A DNA stretch of 64,000 bases, taken from Flavobacteriales bacterium (GTDB lineage Bacteria; Bacteroidota; Bacteroidia; Flavobacteriales_F; PHOS-HE28). Made by a program: the position numbers and the translations under genes. The notes under the pieces are model-generated. The model was not told where the DNA came from and searched no databases. It saw only the letters and a list, made by a program, of their open reading frames with translations. Below, piece after piece: positions 18,645-26,688 of the stretch. Position 1 is the stretch's first letter, and every line of letters begins with the position of its first letter. The stretch is taken from contig JADJXF010000008.1 in assembly GCA_016715995.1 (NCBI GenBank), positions 1-64,000 on the forward strand. Reading direction: 5' to 3'.

Positions 18645-19715
18645 ATGAACAAGATCCGTCTCATCATCTGGCGCGAGTTCATCACCCGCGTGCGCAAGCC
18701 CAGCTTCCTGATCATGACGATCCTGGGGCCGCTGCTTATCGCAGGTGCGATCCTCGCCATGGCCTGGATCGGCAGCAAGGAGGCCGTCATCCATCAGGTA
18801 CTCGTGATCGACGCCGAAGGGGTGATCGGCCGCAGATTGGAGGACAGCAAGAGCGTGCAGTTCACGCTCACGAGCGTTCAATGGCCCGATTCCGCCTTCA
18901 AGGAGAGCCCCTACACGGTCCGCATCAATCTGCTGCCCGAAGTGCTCAACGACCCGCATGCCGACCTCTTCTACAAGACCTTGCCCAGCGAGTTCGCCAT
19001 GAGCCACATCCGCGGGCAGCTGGACAAGAGCATCGAGCTCGCACGGCTCAAGCAGGCCAACATCGACCCCGAGGACTTCGAGCGCGTCCGGAAACCGCTT
19101 GACATCAAATCGTTCGACATCGAGGACGTGGCCAACCAGTCCTTCGCGCAGGAGCGTGCCATGATCGGCTTCTTCTTCGGCTACTTCATGTTCATCTTCA
19201 TCTTCATGTACGGCGTGCAGGTGATGCGCGGCGTGATGGAAGAGAAGCAGAACCGGATCGTGGAGGTGCTCATCAGCAGCGTGCGGCCATTCCAGCTGAT
19301 GATGGGGAAGATCGTGGGCGTGGCCATGGTGGGCTTCACGCAGTTCATGCTATGGATCGGCATCACCACGCTGATGCTGGTGCTGGGCCTCGCGGTGTTC
19401 GCGAGCTCGGGCTACGACCCTGCCGCCCTCGCCGAGAACGGCATGACCGCCCAGATGCAGCAGCAACTGGCGCAGCAGCAAATGGCCCAGGCCAAGGCCG
19501 TGGACAGCGACAAGGTGATGGACCTGATCAACCAGGTGAACATCCCGCTGGTGCTGGCCGTCTTCGCCTTCTTCTTCGTGGGCGGCTACCTGCTCTACAG
19601 CTCGTTGCTCGCCGCCATCGGCAGCGCGGTGGATAGCGAGACCGACACGCAGCAGTTCATGTTCCCCGTCACCATCCCGATGATCGTGGCCATCTTCATA
19701 GGTTGGGTGGGTTGA
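18645..19715 (+). pseudogene. ABC-2 type permease, NatB-like, C-terminus missing
   Basis: 356 residues, start MNKIRLIIWREFITRVRKPS. Order of parts: first helix at about 22-41, a large extracytoplasmic region, then helices starting at MIGFFFGYFMFIFIFMYGVQ (about 180). ALGEEK-like coupling stretch GVMEEKQNRIVEVLISSVRP follows, then helices in VGVAMVGFTQFMLWIGITTL and LVLAVFAFFFVGGYLLYSSL. The SAVDSETDTQQFMFPVTIPM motif comes next, after which the family normally has two more helices. Here the frame ends at IVAIFIGWVG where a repeat-rich sequence starts (19701). About 80 expected C-terminal residues are gone, so transport function is doubtful unless the junction is an assembly error. Confidence 0.8.
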
Positions 19716-19832
19716 GGGTTGAAGGTTGCCCAACCATAGCGTCGACCCATTGGGTCGACCGATGATTTAGGTTGGGGTTTGTGGGGTGCTGGCAACAACG
19801 ATTGCGTCGACCCACTGGGTCGACCAAGACCA
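19701..19832. repeat. Repeat-rich junction with two 19-bp palindromes
   Basis: Starts with a hairpin (GGTTGGG 19701-19707 with CCCAACC 19729-19735) made of GGGTTGA words. Then come two near-copies of a palindrome, GTCGACCCA-N-TGGGTCGAC, at 19741-19759 and 19806-19824. A TAGGTTGG box at 19768-19775 could be a -7 element for the phosphatase gene. Confidence 0.7.
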
Positions 19833-20744
19833 ATGGATGCGATAGTTGATCTCGGCACCAACACCTTCAACCTGCTGATTTATGAGCAGGGCGAAGCGGG
19901 CTTGCGCGTGGTGAAGAGCGTGGAACTGCCGGTCTTTCTGGGAAAGGGCGGCATCGAGAAGGGCGCAATCACCGCTGATGCGTTCGCGCGCGGCATGGGG
20001 GCATTGCGACAGCACAAGGCCACGGCCGAGGCGCAGGGCGTCACGAGCATCCGCGGCTTCGGAACCTCGATGTTGCGCAACGCGCGCAATGGAGCGGAGT
20101 TCGTGCGGGGCGCGCAAGAGGAATTGGGCATCGGCATCACCATCCTCCCCGGCGAGCAGGAAGCAGAGCTGATCCTCGCTGGCGTGCGCCAAGCGGTTCC
20201 GTTCGGATCACAACCATCCTTGGTGATGGACATCGGCGGAGGCAGCACCGAATTCATCCTGGCCACCAACAAGGCGCTGATGTGGAAGCGCAGCTTCGAG
20301 CTGGGCGTGACGCGCCTTCGCGAGCGCATCCCCATCAGCGATCCCATCACCGTTGAGGAAGAGGCCCGCATCGCACGGCACCTCGACAATCAGCTTGAAG
20401 CGCTCTACGCCGTGGTGGAGCGCCAGGAGCCGCATGTGCTGGTGGGCAGCGCGGGCAGCTTCGATACGCTGGCGAGCATCGTCGCGGCGGAACAGGGCAT
20501 TGCCCTCGCGCCAGAAACCACATCGCTGGCCTTCACTGCCCTCGCCTTCGACGCCATCAAGGACCGGCTGCTGCGCATGACGCGCGCCGAACGCTTGCGC
20601 GTGCCCGGCCTGCCCGAGCACCGCGTGGATACCATCCCCTATGCGCTCATCCAGATCGATCGCGTGCTGCTGGCGGGTGGCATCCGCGAGCTGGCATGGA
20701 GCCGGTATGCGCTGAAGGAAGGGGCGGCGGTCCTACTGGCGTGA
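19833..20744 (+). CDS. Ppx/GppA family exopolyphosphatase/guanosine pentaphosphatase
   Basis: 303 residues, start MDAIVDLGTNTFNLLIYEQG, the first phosphate-binding loop of the actin-like ASKHA fold. Later motifs are TSIRGFGTSMLRNARNG, the catalytic-region IGITILPGEQEAELI and the second phosphate loop SLVMDIGGGSTEFIL. The third region VGSAGSFDTLASI and the family end (DTIPYALIQIDRVL) are also present. The length matches the short Bacteroidota Ppx/GppA type without a C-terminal HD domain. It would hydrolyse polyphosphate or pppGpp; the sequence does not say which. It starts close behind the palindrome-containing junction, and the sigma-54 activator follows 19 bases after its stop. Confidence 0.88.
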   Translation: MDAIVDLGTNTFNLLIYEQGEAGLRVVKSVELPVFLGKGGIEKGAITADAFARGMGALRQHKATAEAQGVTSIRGFGTSMLRNARNGAEFVRGAQEELGIGITILPGEQEAELILAGVRQAVPFGSQPSLVMDIGGGSTEFILATNKALMWKRSFELGVTRLRERIPISDPITVEEEARIARHLDNQLEALYAVVERQEPHVLVGSAGSFDTLASIVAAEQGIALAPETTSLAFTALAFDAIKDRLLRMTRAERLRVPGLPEHRVDTIPYALIQIDRVLLAGGIRELAWSRYALKEGAAVLLA

Positions 20745-20750
20745 GGATCG

Positions 20751-20758
20751 CATCTTTG
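20751..20758 (+). promoter_or_regulatory. Possible -7 box (CATCTTTG) before the sigma-54 activator
   Basis: Close to TAnnTTTG and five bases before the ATG at 20764. If used, the mRNA would be almost leaderless. Confidence 0.3.
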
Positions 20759-20763
20759 CCGCC

Positions 20764-21939
20764 ATGGCCCACATCCTCATCATCGACGACGAAAAAGCGA
20801 TCCGCGCTGCACTGCGTGATATCCTGGAGCACGAGAAGCACAAGGTGGAAGAAGCCGAGGATGGCGCTGCCGGGCTGGAGAAAGCCAAAACGGGCAAGTT
20901 CGACCTGGTGCTCTGCGATATCAAGATGCCCAAGATGGACGGCCTTGAGGTGCTGCAGAAGCTGCAGGCGCACAACGAAGAGCTGCCCGTGGTGATGATC
21001 AGCGGCCATGGCACCATTGACACCGCCGTGGATGCATTGAAGAAGGGCGCCTTCGATTTCATCGAGAAGCCGCCCAACATCAGCCGCATCCTGGTGAGCG
21101 TGCGCAACGCGCTGGACCGCGGCAACCTGGTGCAGGAAACGAAGGTGCTGCGCCAGAAAGTGGGCAAGACCAAGGGCGGCGCCGTGCAGATGATCGGCGA
21201 GAGCAAGGCCCTGCACGCGATCCGCGAGATGATCGAGAAGGTGGCGCCTAGCGATGCGCGCGTGCTGATCACGGGCGGGAACGGCGCAGGCAAGGAAGGC
21301 GTGGCGCGCATGATCCACCAGAAGAGCGGCCGTGCCGATGGCCCCTACATCGAGGTGAATTGCGCGGCGATCCCCGGCGAGTTGATCGAGAGCGAGCTCT
21401 TCGGCCATATGAAGGGCAGCTTCACCAGCGCCATAAAAGACCGCAAAGGCAAGTTCGAGCTGGCCGATGGCGGCACTCTCTTCCTCGATGAGATCGGCGA
21501 CATGGCCCTGGCCGCGCAGGCCAAGGTGCTGCGCGCGCTGCAGGAAGGCCGCATCACCCCGGTGGGCGGCGACAAGGACGTGAGCGTGAACGTGCGCGTG
21601 ATCGCCGCCACCAACAAGGACCTGAACAAGGAGATTGAGAAGGGACACTTCCGTGAGGATCTCTTCCACCGCCTCAGCGTGATCCCGATCCATGTGCCGA
21701 GCCTGAGCGAGCGGCTGGATGATGTCCCCTTACTGGCCGAGCACTTCATCCAGCAGGTGTGCACCGAACAGGGCATCGCGCCGAAGAAGATCGCGGAGAA
21801 GGCCATTGGCGCCTTGCAGAAGCTGCCATGGACCGGCAACGTTCGAGAGTTGAGAAATGTGATCGAGCGCCTGGTGATCCTCAGCGGCAAGGAGATCACC
21901 GAGGCCGACGTGAAGGCATACGCCGCGCCGAGGGCATAG
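20764..21939 (+). CDS. Sigma-54-dependent response regulator, NtrC/AtoC type, without Fis HTH
   Basis: 391 residues. Receiver domain at 1-120 with acidic pocket D8/D9, phosphoacceptor D52 (LCDIKMPKMDG) and the conserved Lys in KKGAFDFIEKP. AAA+ domain at about 145-370: Walker A GGNGAGKE (about 171-178), Walker B TLFLDEIGDM, and arginine-finger region FREDLFHRLSVIPI. The sigma-54 contact loop reads GSFTSA (about 218-223) rather than GAFTGA; I believe this is a known Bacteroidota variant. The protein ends about 15 residues after VRELRNVIERLVILSG, so there is no DNA-binding Fis domain. It may act without a specific enhancer or through a partner. No cognate kinase is adjacent. Its stop lies 24 bases from that of the convergent CHAT gene. 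Confidence 0.88.
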   Translation: MAHILIIDDEKAIRAALRDILEHEKHKVEEAEDGAAGLEKAKTGKFDLVLCDIKMPKMDGLEVLQKLQAHNEELPVVMISGHGTIDTAVDALKKGAFDFIEKPPNISRILVSVRNALDRGNLVQETKVLRQKVGKTKGGAVQMIGESKALHAIREMIEKVAPSDARVLITGGNGAGKEGVARMIHQKSGRADGPYIEVNCAAIPGELIESELFGHMKGSFTSAIKDRKGKFELADGGTLFLDEIGDMALAAQAKVLRALQEGRITPVGGDKDVSVNVRVIAATNKDLNKEIEKGHFREDLFHRLSVIPIHVPSLSERLDDVPLLAEHFIQQVCTEQGIAPKKIAEKAIGALQKLPWTGNVRELRNVIERLVILSGKEITEADVKAYAAPRA

Positions 21940-21963
21940 CTCCCCCTTCGCTCGCGGATGCGC

Positions 21964-24900
21964 TCAAGCTCTCTTTGCGCGACGCCAAAGGAAGAAGGCG
22001 ATCAGCACCGCCCCGAGCACCAGAGGCCATAGCAAAATGCGGCTTCCAATGTCCACCGGCTCCACATCACCCACCAGCACTAGTCCTGCCCAGTAATATG
22101 GCAGTGCCAATTCCGCAGGTGCGCCATCGAGATGATCCAGCTTCGCCTGCCGCAGCGCCTTGTGCTTGGGCAGGCCGTCGGCGAGGTGCTCGTAGAAACG
22201 CGCGATGATCTCCGAGCTCACCTTCTCGTCGATGCTCCACAGCGATATCACCATGCTGGGGCATCCCGCATAGGCGAAGCTGTAACCCAGCGAGCGCACG
22301 CCCTCGACCGCGTCCTGCTGGCCGGTGCCGGTCTCGCATGCGGTAAGCACCGCCAATTGCGCGCGCAGGTCCAGCTCGTAGATCTCGTACGCGTGCAGGT
22401 AGCCGTCGGCGTCGGGGTCCACGCCCTCGCCATCCTTGCTCAGCACCAACCGGGAATACATCGGGTTGGCGACGTTCATCTCCGCGTGCGTTCCGAGGTG
22501 CAGGATGCCATAGTCATTGGCCGTGCTCCGGAAGTTCTGCTCACTGGCCTGGCCGCCGAGCAACAATCGCGCGCTCAAGGTGCCGCCCAGGCCCTCGGCC
22601 GTGCGCACAGCGAAAGGCTGCCGCACATACCGCAGGAAATCGCGGTCCACCCGGCTGCTGTCGTCCAGCCGCGAGAGGTAGTCCTGCTTCAGTTCATCGC
22701 TGAAGCCAGGCGCTATGGCCAGTGCGCCCATCGCATTCTCACGCGCGAGGTCGGCGAACTGCACGGCCGTGGTGGCGCTGAGCAGGTAGGCGATAGTGAC
22801 ATGGCGCAGCATCAGATTCTTCCGGAAGTCCGTTGCCGTTGAAGGTGTGTCGATCAACGTCTCGAAGTTGACCGCGTGCAACGGGCCATCCGGGATGATG
22901 AGCAATTCGCCATTGCCGATATCTCGGCGAATGGGCGCGATCACCGTATTGTACAGCGCATGCGCTGCAACGAGGTAATCCGCCGTGCTCCGCGTCTGAA
23001 TCGCAGCATTCAGGGTTCTCACCTGCGCGTCGAGGCTCGATGCATCGAGGCGTATGAGTTTCGTGTTGGCAGGGCCGACCACCAACGCGTAGAGGTGCTC
23101 ACCGGTCAACGCATACGCCAGCAGCAGCCGATCCTTGGTGAGCAAGCGACGGCGTATTCCTGCTATCGTGACAGCTGTCTCTCCGTAACGCAGGTTGAAG
23201 TAGGCCGGATGCTCCTGCTCCAAGCGCTTCAGGAAACCGGCGTATGCCAGCTCCCGCTTATCCATGTCCGTGGCGGCCGCGCGATCGTCGGCGTCAAGGT
23301 CGAGTGCGGCAACGAGCTCCTGCTCTTCTGTGATGACGGAATCCGGTACTCCGGCGAAACGAAGACCGGCGAACCCGTTGAGCCGTCCTTTGAGCAGGAT
23401 GGATCGGTTGGCCTCCGATAGCGCGAGGAAGCGCTCGAGCGCTGCTTCGGTCCCGGATTCCACGTAGGCATCATAGGCCAGGTCCAAGGCCAGGTCGAAG
23501 AGGTTCTTCTGCGCGCCGATCAGCAGCAGTTTCGATGCCTCGTCCTGCACGGCGCTCTTGTTGCGCGCCAGGGAGGCGATAGCCAGATCGAGATCGGCAT
23601 TCCACTCCGGCTTCACGGTACCCACACCGGCCATGGCGCGTTGCGCGCGTACGCTCCACTGAATCGCATCGGGCAGGATGTGCGGGTCGGGAAAGGCTTG
23701 CGGGGCATTGGTGGCCTTCAAGGCCTTCACCCGCGCCTGCATCAGGCCGATCGCGGAACGGCTGTGCGCTAGTGCGGCCTCGGTATCACCGCTCAAGAAC
23801 GCGGCTTCGGCCAGCAGCACATCGGTGTGCGCCACCTTGTAGTGGCTGCTGTCATAGATGTTCACCATCACCTGCCGCGCCTGCTCAAGATCGGCGATGG
23901 CTTCCGCGTGCTTTCCGGCGGCCGTGTTCATGCGCGCCCGGCGCTGCAGCGTGAGCACGAGCACCACATCGGTCTTCTCGGCGGCGTTGAGCTTGCCGGC
24001 GGCGATACTGACACGGAAGAGCGAATCGGCCCGCGTTAGGTCACCCGTGCGCTGCGCGATCTCACCGAGCTTGCTGCATGCCCGGATGTACTCCTCGCTG
24101 CGCGTACCGAACTTCTTCTCGCAGGCGGTGAGATACGCGCTCACCAATTCCTCCGCTTTGTCCAGCGCGCCTTGGGACATCTCCAGGTCGGCCATGCGGT
24201 CCTTCACGGTGAGGAGCTGCGGATCATCCGCTTCCAGCACCTTGCTCCGATCGCTCCAAGCGATCTCCAGCAATTCGCGCGCACGGCCATCGTCGCCCAG
24301 CTGCATGTGTACCGTAGCCAGGTTGAGGTAGGTGCGCGAGCGGTTGACGATGGACTCGTCACGTGTGAACGGATCGGTGCTCGTAGCGATGACCCGGTCG
24401 CTGTTGCGCAGGCTCTCGTGGTAATAGGTCTTTGCGCGTGGAAAGTCACCCGCGTTCTGCCACATCACACCCAGGTTGCCGTTGGTGCTCACCTTTCGCA
24501 TGAGGCTCTTCTCATCGGTCCTGTCGCCCAGCGTCTCAAGCGCCTTCATGTAATAGACCTCCGCCTCGCGGATACGACCCAGGTGCCAATAGGCCACCCC
24601 CACGGCGGTGTACGATTCGGCCCATTGCACCGGCGGGATGGAATCGGCCGTTGCATAGACCTCCAATGCCGCAAGGGCATACCTGGCGCTATTCCGATGG
24701 TCGCCGATCACGCTGTAATCGAAGGCCAGGTATTGCCTGGCACGGCCGCGTTGGCTGATGGGCACCTTCGGATCACTATCTGCGACCACGACCGCGATGG
24801 AATCGACGCGGGCGCACTGCTTCATCTCGCCCACATCGTAATAGGTCCAGCTCAGGTCGAAGAGCGCTTCGACCTCGTGGTTGGCATTGCCGCGCTGCTT

Positions 24901-25188
24901 CACCAGGGCATAGATGCGCTCCGCAGCCGCCACACCGGCACTGGCATCCTTCAGCTTGCGATGCGCCCGTCCATACTTGTACAGGTAAAGACGCAATGAA
25001 TCCTCCCACGCCGTGCCCACAGCCTCTTTGAGCTGGGCATCAATCTCCTTGACCGTCTCCGCATACTTCTCCGCTTCGTAGAGCGTGCTGATGCGCGCAT
25101 GCCGATCGGTCAGGCGCTGCTCCGTGGTTTGCCCTCCAGCCAGCGCTGCTGCTGCATACGCCAACGGGAGCAGGAGCCCACGCATCAT
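21964..25188 (-). CDS. TPR-CHAT protein (caspase-like), membrane-anchored
   Basis: 1074 residues. An export signal or anchor is at 1-20 (MMRGLLLPLAYAAAALAGGQ). TPR-like helical repeats fill about 25-520 (AYWHLGRIREAEVYYMKALE, GVMWQNAGDFPRAKTYYHES, ADLEQARQVMVNIYD). The CHAT domain covers about 740-1035. Its presumed catalytic dyad is kept: His in ILHLGTHAEMN (about 899) and Cys in LTACETGTG (about 951). Later family motifs are SLGYSFAYAGCPSMVISLW and KHKALRQAKLDHL. A last helix (about 1047-1066) is followed by a basic tail RRAKRA. CHAT domains are clan CD peptidase relatives. It is the third gene of an operon; its ATG overlaps the anti-sigma stop by one base. Being co-transcribed with a sigma/anti-sigma pair suggests a role in that signal path. 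Confidence 0.88.
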   Translation of the reverse strand: MMRGLLLPLAYAAAALAGGQTTEQRLTDRHARISTLYEAEKYAETVKEIDAQLKEAVGTAWEDSLRLYLYKYGRAHRKLKDASAGVAAAERIYALVKQRGNANHEVEALFDLSWTYYDVGEMKQCARVDSIAVVVADSDPKVPISQRGRARQYLAFDYSVIGDHRNSARYALAALEVYATADSIPPVQWAESYTAVGVAYWHLGRIREAEVYYMKALETLGDRTDEKSLMRKVSTNGNLGVMWQNAGDFPRAKTYYHESLRNSDRVIATSTDPFTRDESIVNRSRTYLNLATVHMQLGDDGRARELLEIAWSDRSKVLEADDPQLLTVKDRMADLEMSQGALDKAEELVSAYLTACEKKFGTRSEEYIRACSKLGEIAQRTGDLTRADSLFRVSIAAGKLNAAEKTDVVLVLTLQRRARMNTAAGKHAEAIADLEQARQVMVNIYDSSHYKVAHTDVLLAEAAFLSGDTEAALAHSRSAIGLMQARVKALKATNAPQAFPDPHILPDAIQWSVRAQRAMAGVGTVKPEWNADLDLAIASLARNKSAVQDEASKLLLIGAQKNLFDLALDLAYDAYVESGTEAALERFLALSEANRSILLKGRLNGFAGLRFAGVPDSVITEEQELVAALDLDADDRAAATDMDKRELAYAGFLKRLEQEHPAYFNLRYGETAVTIAGIRRRLLTKDRLLLAYALTGEHLYALVVGPANTKLIRLDASSLDAQVRTLNAAIQTRSTADYLVAAHALYNTVIAPIRRDIGNGELLIIPDGPLHAVNFETLIDTPSTATDFRKNLMLRHVTIAYLLSATTAVQFADLARENAMGALAIAPGFSDELKQDYLSRLDDSSRVDRDFLRYVRQPFAVRTAEGLGGTLSARLLLGGQASEQNFRSTANDYGILHLGTHAEMNVANPMYSRLVLSKDGEGVDPDADGYLHAYEIYELDLRAQLAVLTACETGTGQQDAVEGVRSLGYSFAYAGCPSMVISLWSIDEKVSSEIIARFYEHLADGLPKHKALRQAKLDHLDGAPAELALPYYWAGLVLVGDVEPVDIGSRILLWPLVLGAVLIAFFLWRRAKRA

Positions 25189-25922
25189 CAGTGCTTCAAT
25201 CCAGACTTGATGGCTCGTACACGCTCACCGTAGAGCGGATCGTCATCCAGGGGGATCGCGGAGAGCTTCTCCGATTGTCCAGTCCGTAAGTAGGCAAGCA
25301 ACAGGTACCACTGCGCTCTGGTGTGGAACTCTGAAGCCGGATCGGCGGCAAGGCCTTCATAGTTGGAGATGGCTTCCTTGGTGTTCCCTTCTGCGAGGAA
25401 TGCGCTAGCCATATAGAAGCGCAGCGTATCATTCATCGGCTCTGCTTCCAGCAGCGGTGCCCACTTGCTGCGCGCTTCGGCGTAGTCGCCGAGCTTGTAC
25501 GCCACCATGGCATCGTGGAAGACGAGGTTGTCTGAAGCGCCCATCGGCACGGGCAAACCCGGGTCCGCGTTGAAGTGCTCAGCGAAGAGCCGTTCGTTGG
25601 CGGAGGGCCGCATCATCCAGAGCCCAGCGGTCAGGACAACGGCCAGCATCGCAGCGTACTTCACGTATCGCTTCCAGCCATTCCCACTTGTTGTCCGCTC
25701 CTGATCCGCGATCTGCTCGGCACCCACAGCCTTCAGCATGCGCGTGACGCCGCCCAATTCGACGGCCAGTATGTTCTCGCGTTCCAGCGCCAGCTCTTCG
25801 CGGAGACTAGGCTCTTGCGCCATGCGCTGCTCAAAGGCCATGCGCTCCTCGGCACTCATGCGATCGAGCACATAGTCCTCAATGGCCTCGAACGTGGGTC
25901 TATCCAATACGGTGTTGCTCAT
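25188..25922 (-). CDS. Anti-sigma-factor-like membrane protein with TPR-like tail
   Basis: 244 residues, start at 25922 (MSNTVLDRPTFEAIEDYVLD). The N-terminal 70 residues resemble a short anti-sigma helix bundle (YVLDRMSAEERMAFEQRMAQ, PSLREELALERE) but have no zinc-binding HxxxCxxC. A single helix spans about 84-101 (YVKYAAMLAVVLTAGLWMM). The part beyond the membrane has TPR-like helix pairs (AMVAYKLGDYAEARSKWAPL, AFLAEGNTKEAISNYEGL, QWYLLLAYLRTGQSEKL). The ATG overlaps the sigma stop (ATGA). The family usually binds its sigma in the cytoplasm and senses outside through the C-terminal part. No cleavage site can be seen. A paralogue lies at 45270-46049. Confidence 0.75.
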   Translation of the reverse strand: MSNTVLDRPTFEAIEDYVLDRMSAEERMAFEQRMAQEPSLREELALERENILAVELGGVTRMLKAVGAEQIADQERTTSGNGWKRYVKYAAMLAVVLTAGLWMMRPSANERLFAEHFNADPGLPVPMGASDNLVFHDAMVAYKLGDYAEARSKWAPLLEAEPMNDTLRFYMASAFLAEGNTKEAISNYEGLAADPASEFHTRAQWYLLLAYLRTGQSEKLSAIPLDDDPLYGERVRAIKSGLKH

Positions 25923-26515
25923 CTCGCTTCGCTGTCTTCGCCGATGATGGCCTTTCGGAAGGTCCGCAACTTCATCATGCAGCGGTATTTGATCGTTCTG
26001 ATGCTCTCCTCCTCCACGCCCATGCCCGCGGCGATGGTGGCGAGGTCCTTCCGCTCGAAGTAGAATTGGTCCAGCACGGTGCGGCACTTGTCGTCGAGCC
26101 TGTCGTAGACGCCGCGCAGCCGCACGATGCGCTCCTCGATGTCGTCTTGGACATCGACGCGGTGATCGAGGACCTGTTCGCTATGCACCACTTTCATGTG
26201 CCTGTGCGCTGCTGACCGGACCACGTCCAGCCACTTGTTCTTGGCCACCCGGTAGAGAAAGCCGCCGGGATCGGCATCGGGCACCAGTCGTCCTTCCTTC
26301 ACGCTCATCCACAACACGGTCATGGCCTCCTGAAACATGTCCTGGGCATCGCTGCCCGTGCCGCTGTTCTGCAGCACGTACTGCTTGATGGCCGGGAAAT
26401 GCTTCTGATAGAGCGAGCGGACTGTGGCCGCATCGTTGCGGCGCAGGTCCGCCACCCAAGCGGGCGATGCGGCGATATCGGCTGTGGCTTCCACTGGGGG
26501 AGTGAAGCGAAGCAC
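25919..26515 (-). CDS. ECF-type RNA polymerase sigma factor
   Basis: 198 residues, start MLRFTPPVEATADIAASPAW. Region 2 is clear: SLYQKHFPAIKQYVLQNSGT, DAQDMFQEAMTVLW (core-binding 2.2), then GGFLYRVAKNKWLDVVR (2.3/2.4). Region 4 shows DDKCRTVLDQFYFERKDLAT, IAAGMGVEEESIRTIKYRCM (HTH) and MKLRTFRKAI. The N-terminal 20 residues are extra. It heads the three-gene operon sigma, anti-sigma, TPR-CHAT, with stop-start overlaps at both junctions. It diverges from the SUMF1-like gene at 26689 across 173 bases. Such sigma factors often transcribe their own operon and a few secreted or envelope genes; the targets here are unknown. Confidence 0.88.
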   Translation of the reverse strand: MLRFTPPVEATADIAASPAWVADLRRNDAATVRSLYQKHFPAIKQYVLQNSGTGSDAQDMFQEAMTVLWMSVKEGRLVPDADPGGFLYRVAKNKWLDVVRSAAHRHMKVVHSEQVLDHRVDVQDDIEERIVRLRGVYDRLDDKCRTVLDQFYFERKDLATIAAGMGVEEESIRTIKYRCMMKLRTFRKAIIGEDSEAR

Positions 26516-26609
26516 GATAATACGAAGATCCGAGCAGGTCCTGCATGATTTTCATGGTGCGCAGGCTATTGGCCTGCCCTCCGACCGCATCATCGGGGAA
26601 GGGCGCGAA

Positions 26610-26647
26610 TGTGAACAGCGGATGAACATCGATGGCAATCGTTCACA
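26610..26647. promoter_or_regulatory. Inverted repeat in the divergent region upstream of the sigma gene
   Basis: TGTGAAC (26610-26616) and GTTCACA (26641-26647), 24 bases apart, between the sigma gene (-) and the SUMF1-like gene (+). It could be an operator or a coincidence of short arms. Confidence 0.3.
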
Positions 26648-26688
26648 TCGTGTGGAGCACCTCGATGTATGTGTGCTAGCTACCCCAA

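Noticed and set aside
21964..26515. Type III-E CRISPR-associated (Craspase-like) locus
   Set aside because: TPR-CHAT and a sigma factor are present, but no gRAMP/Cas7-11, no CRISPR array and no Csx30-like gene can be seen.
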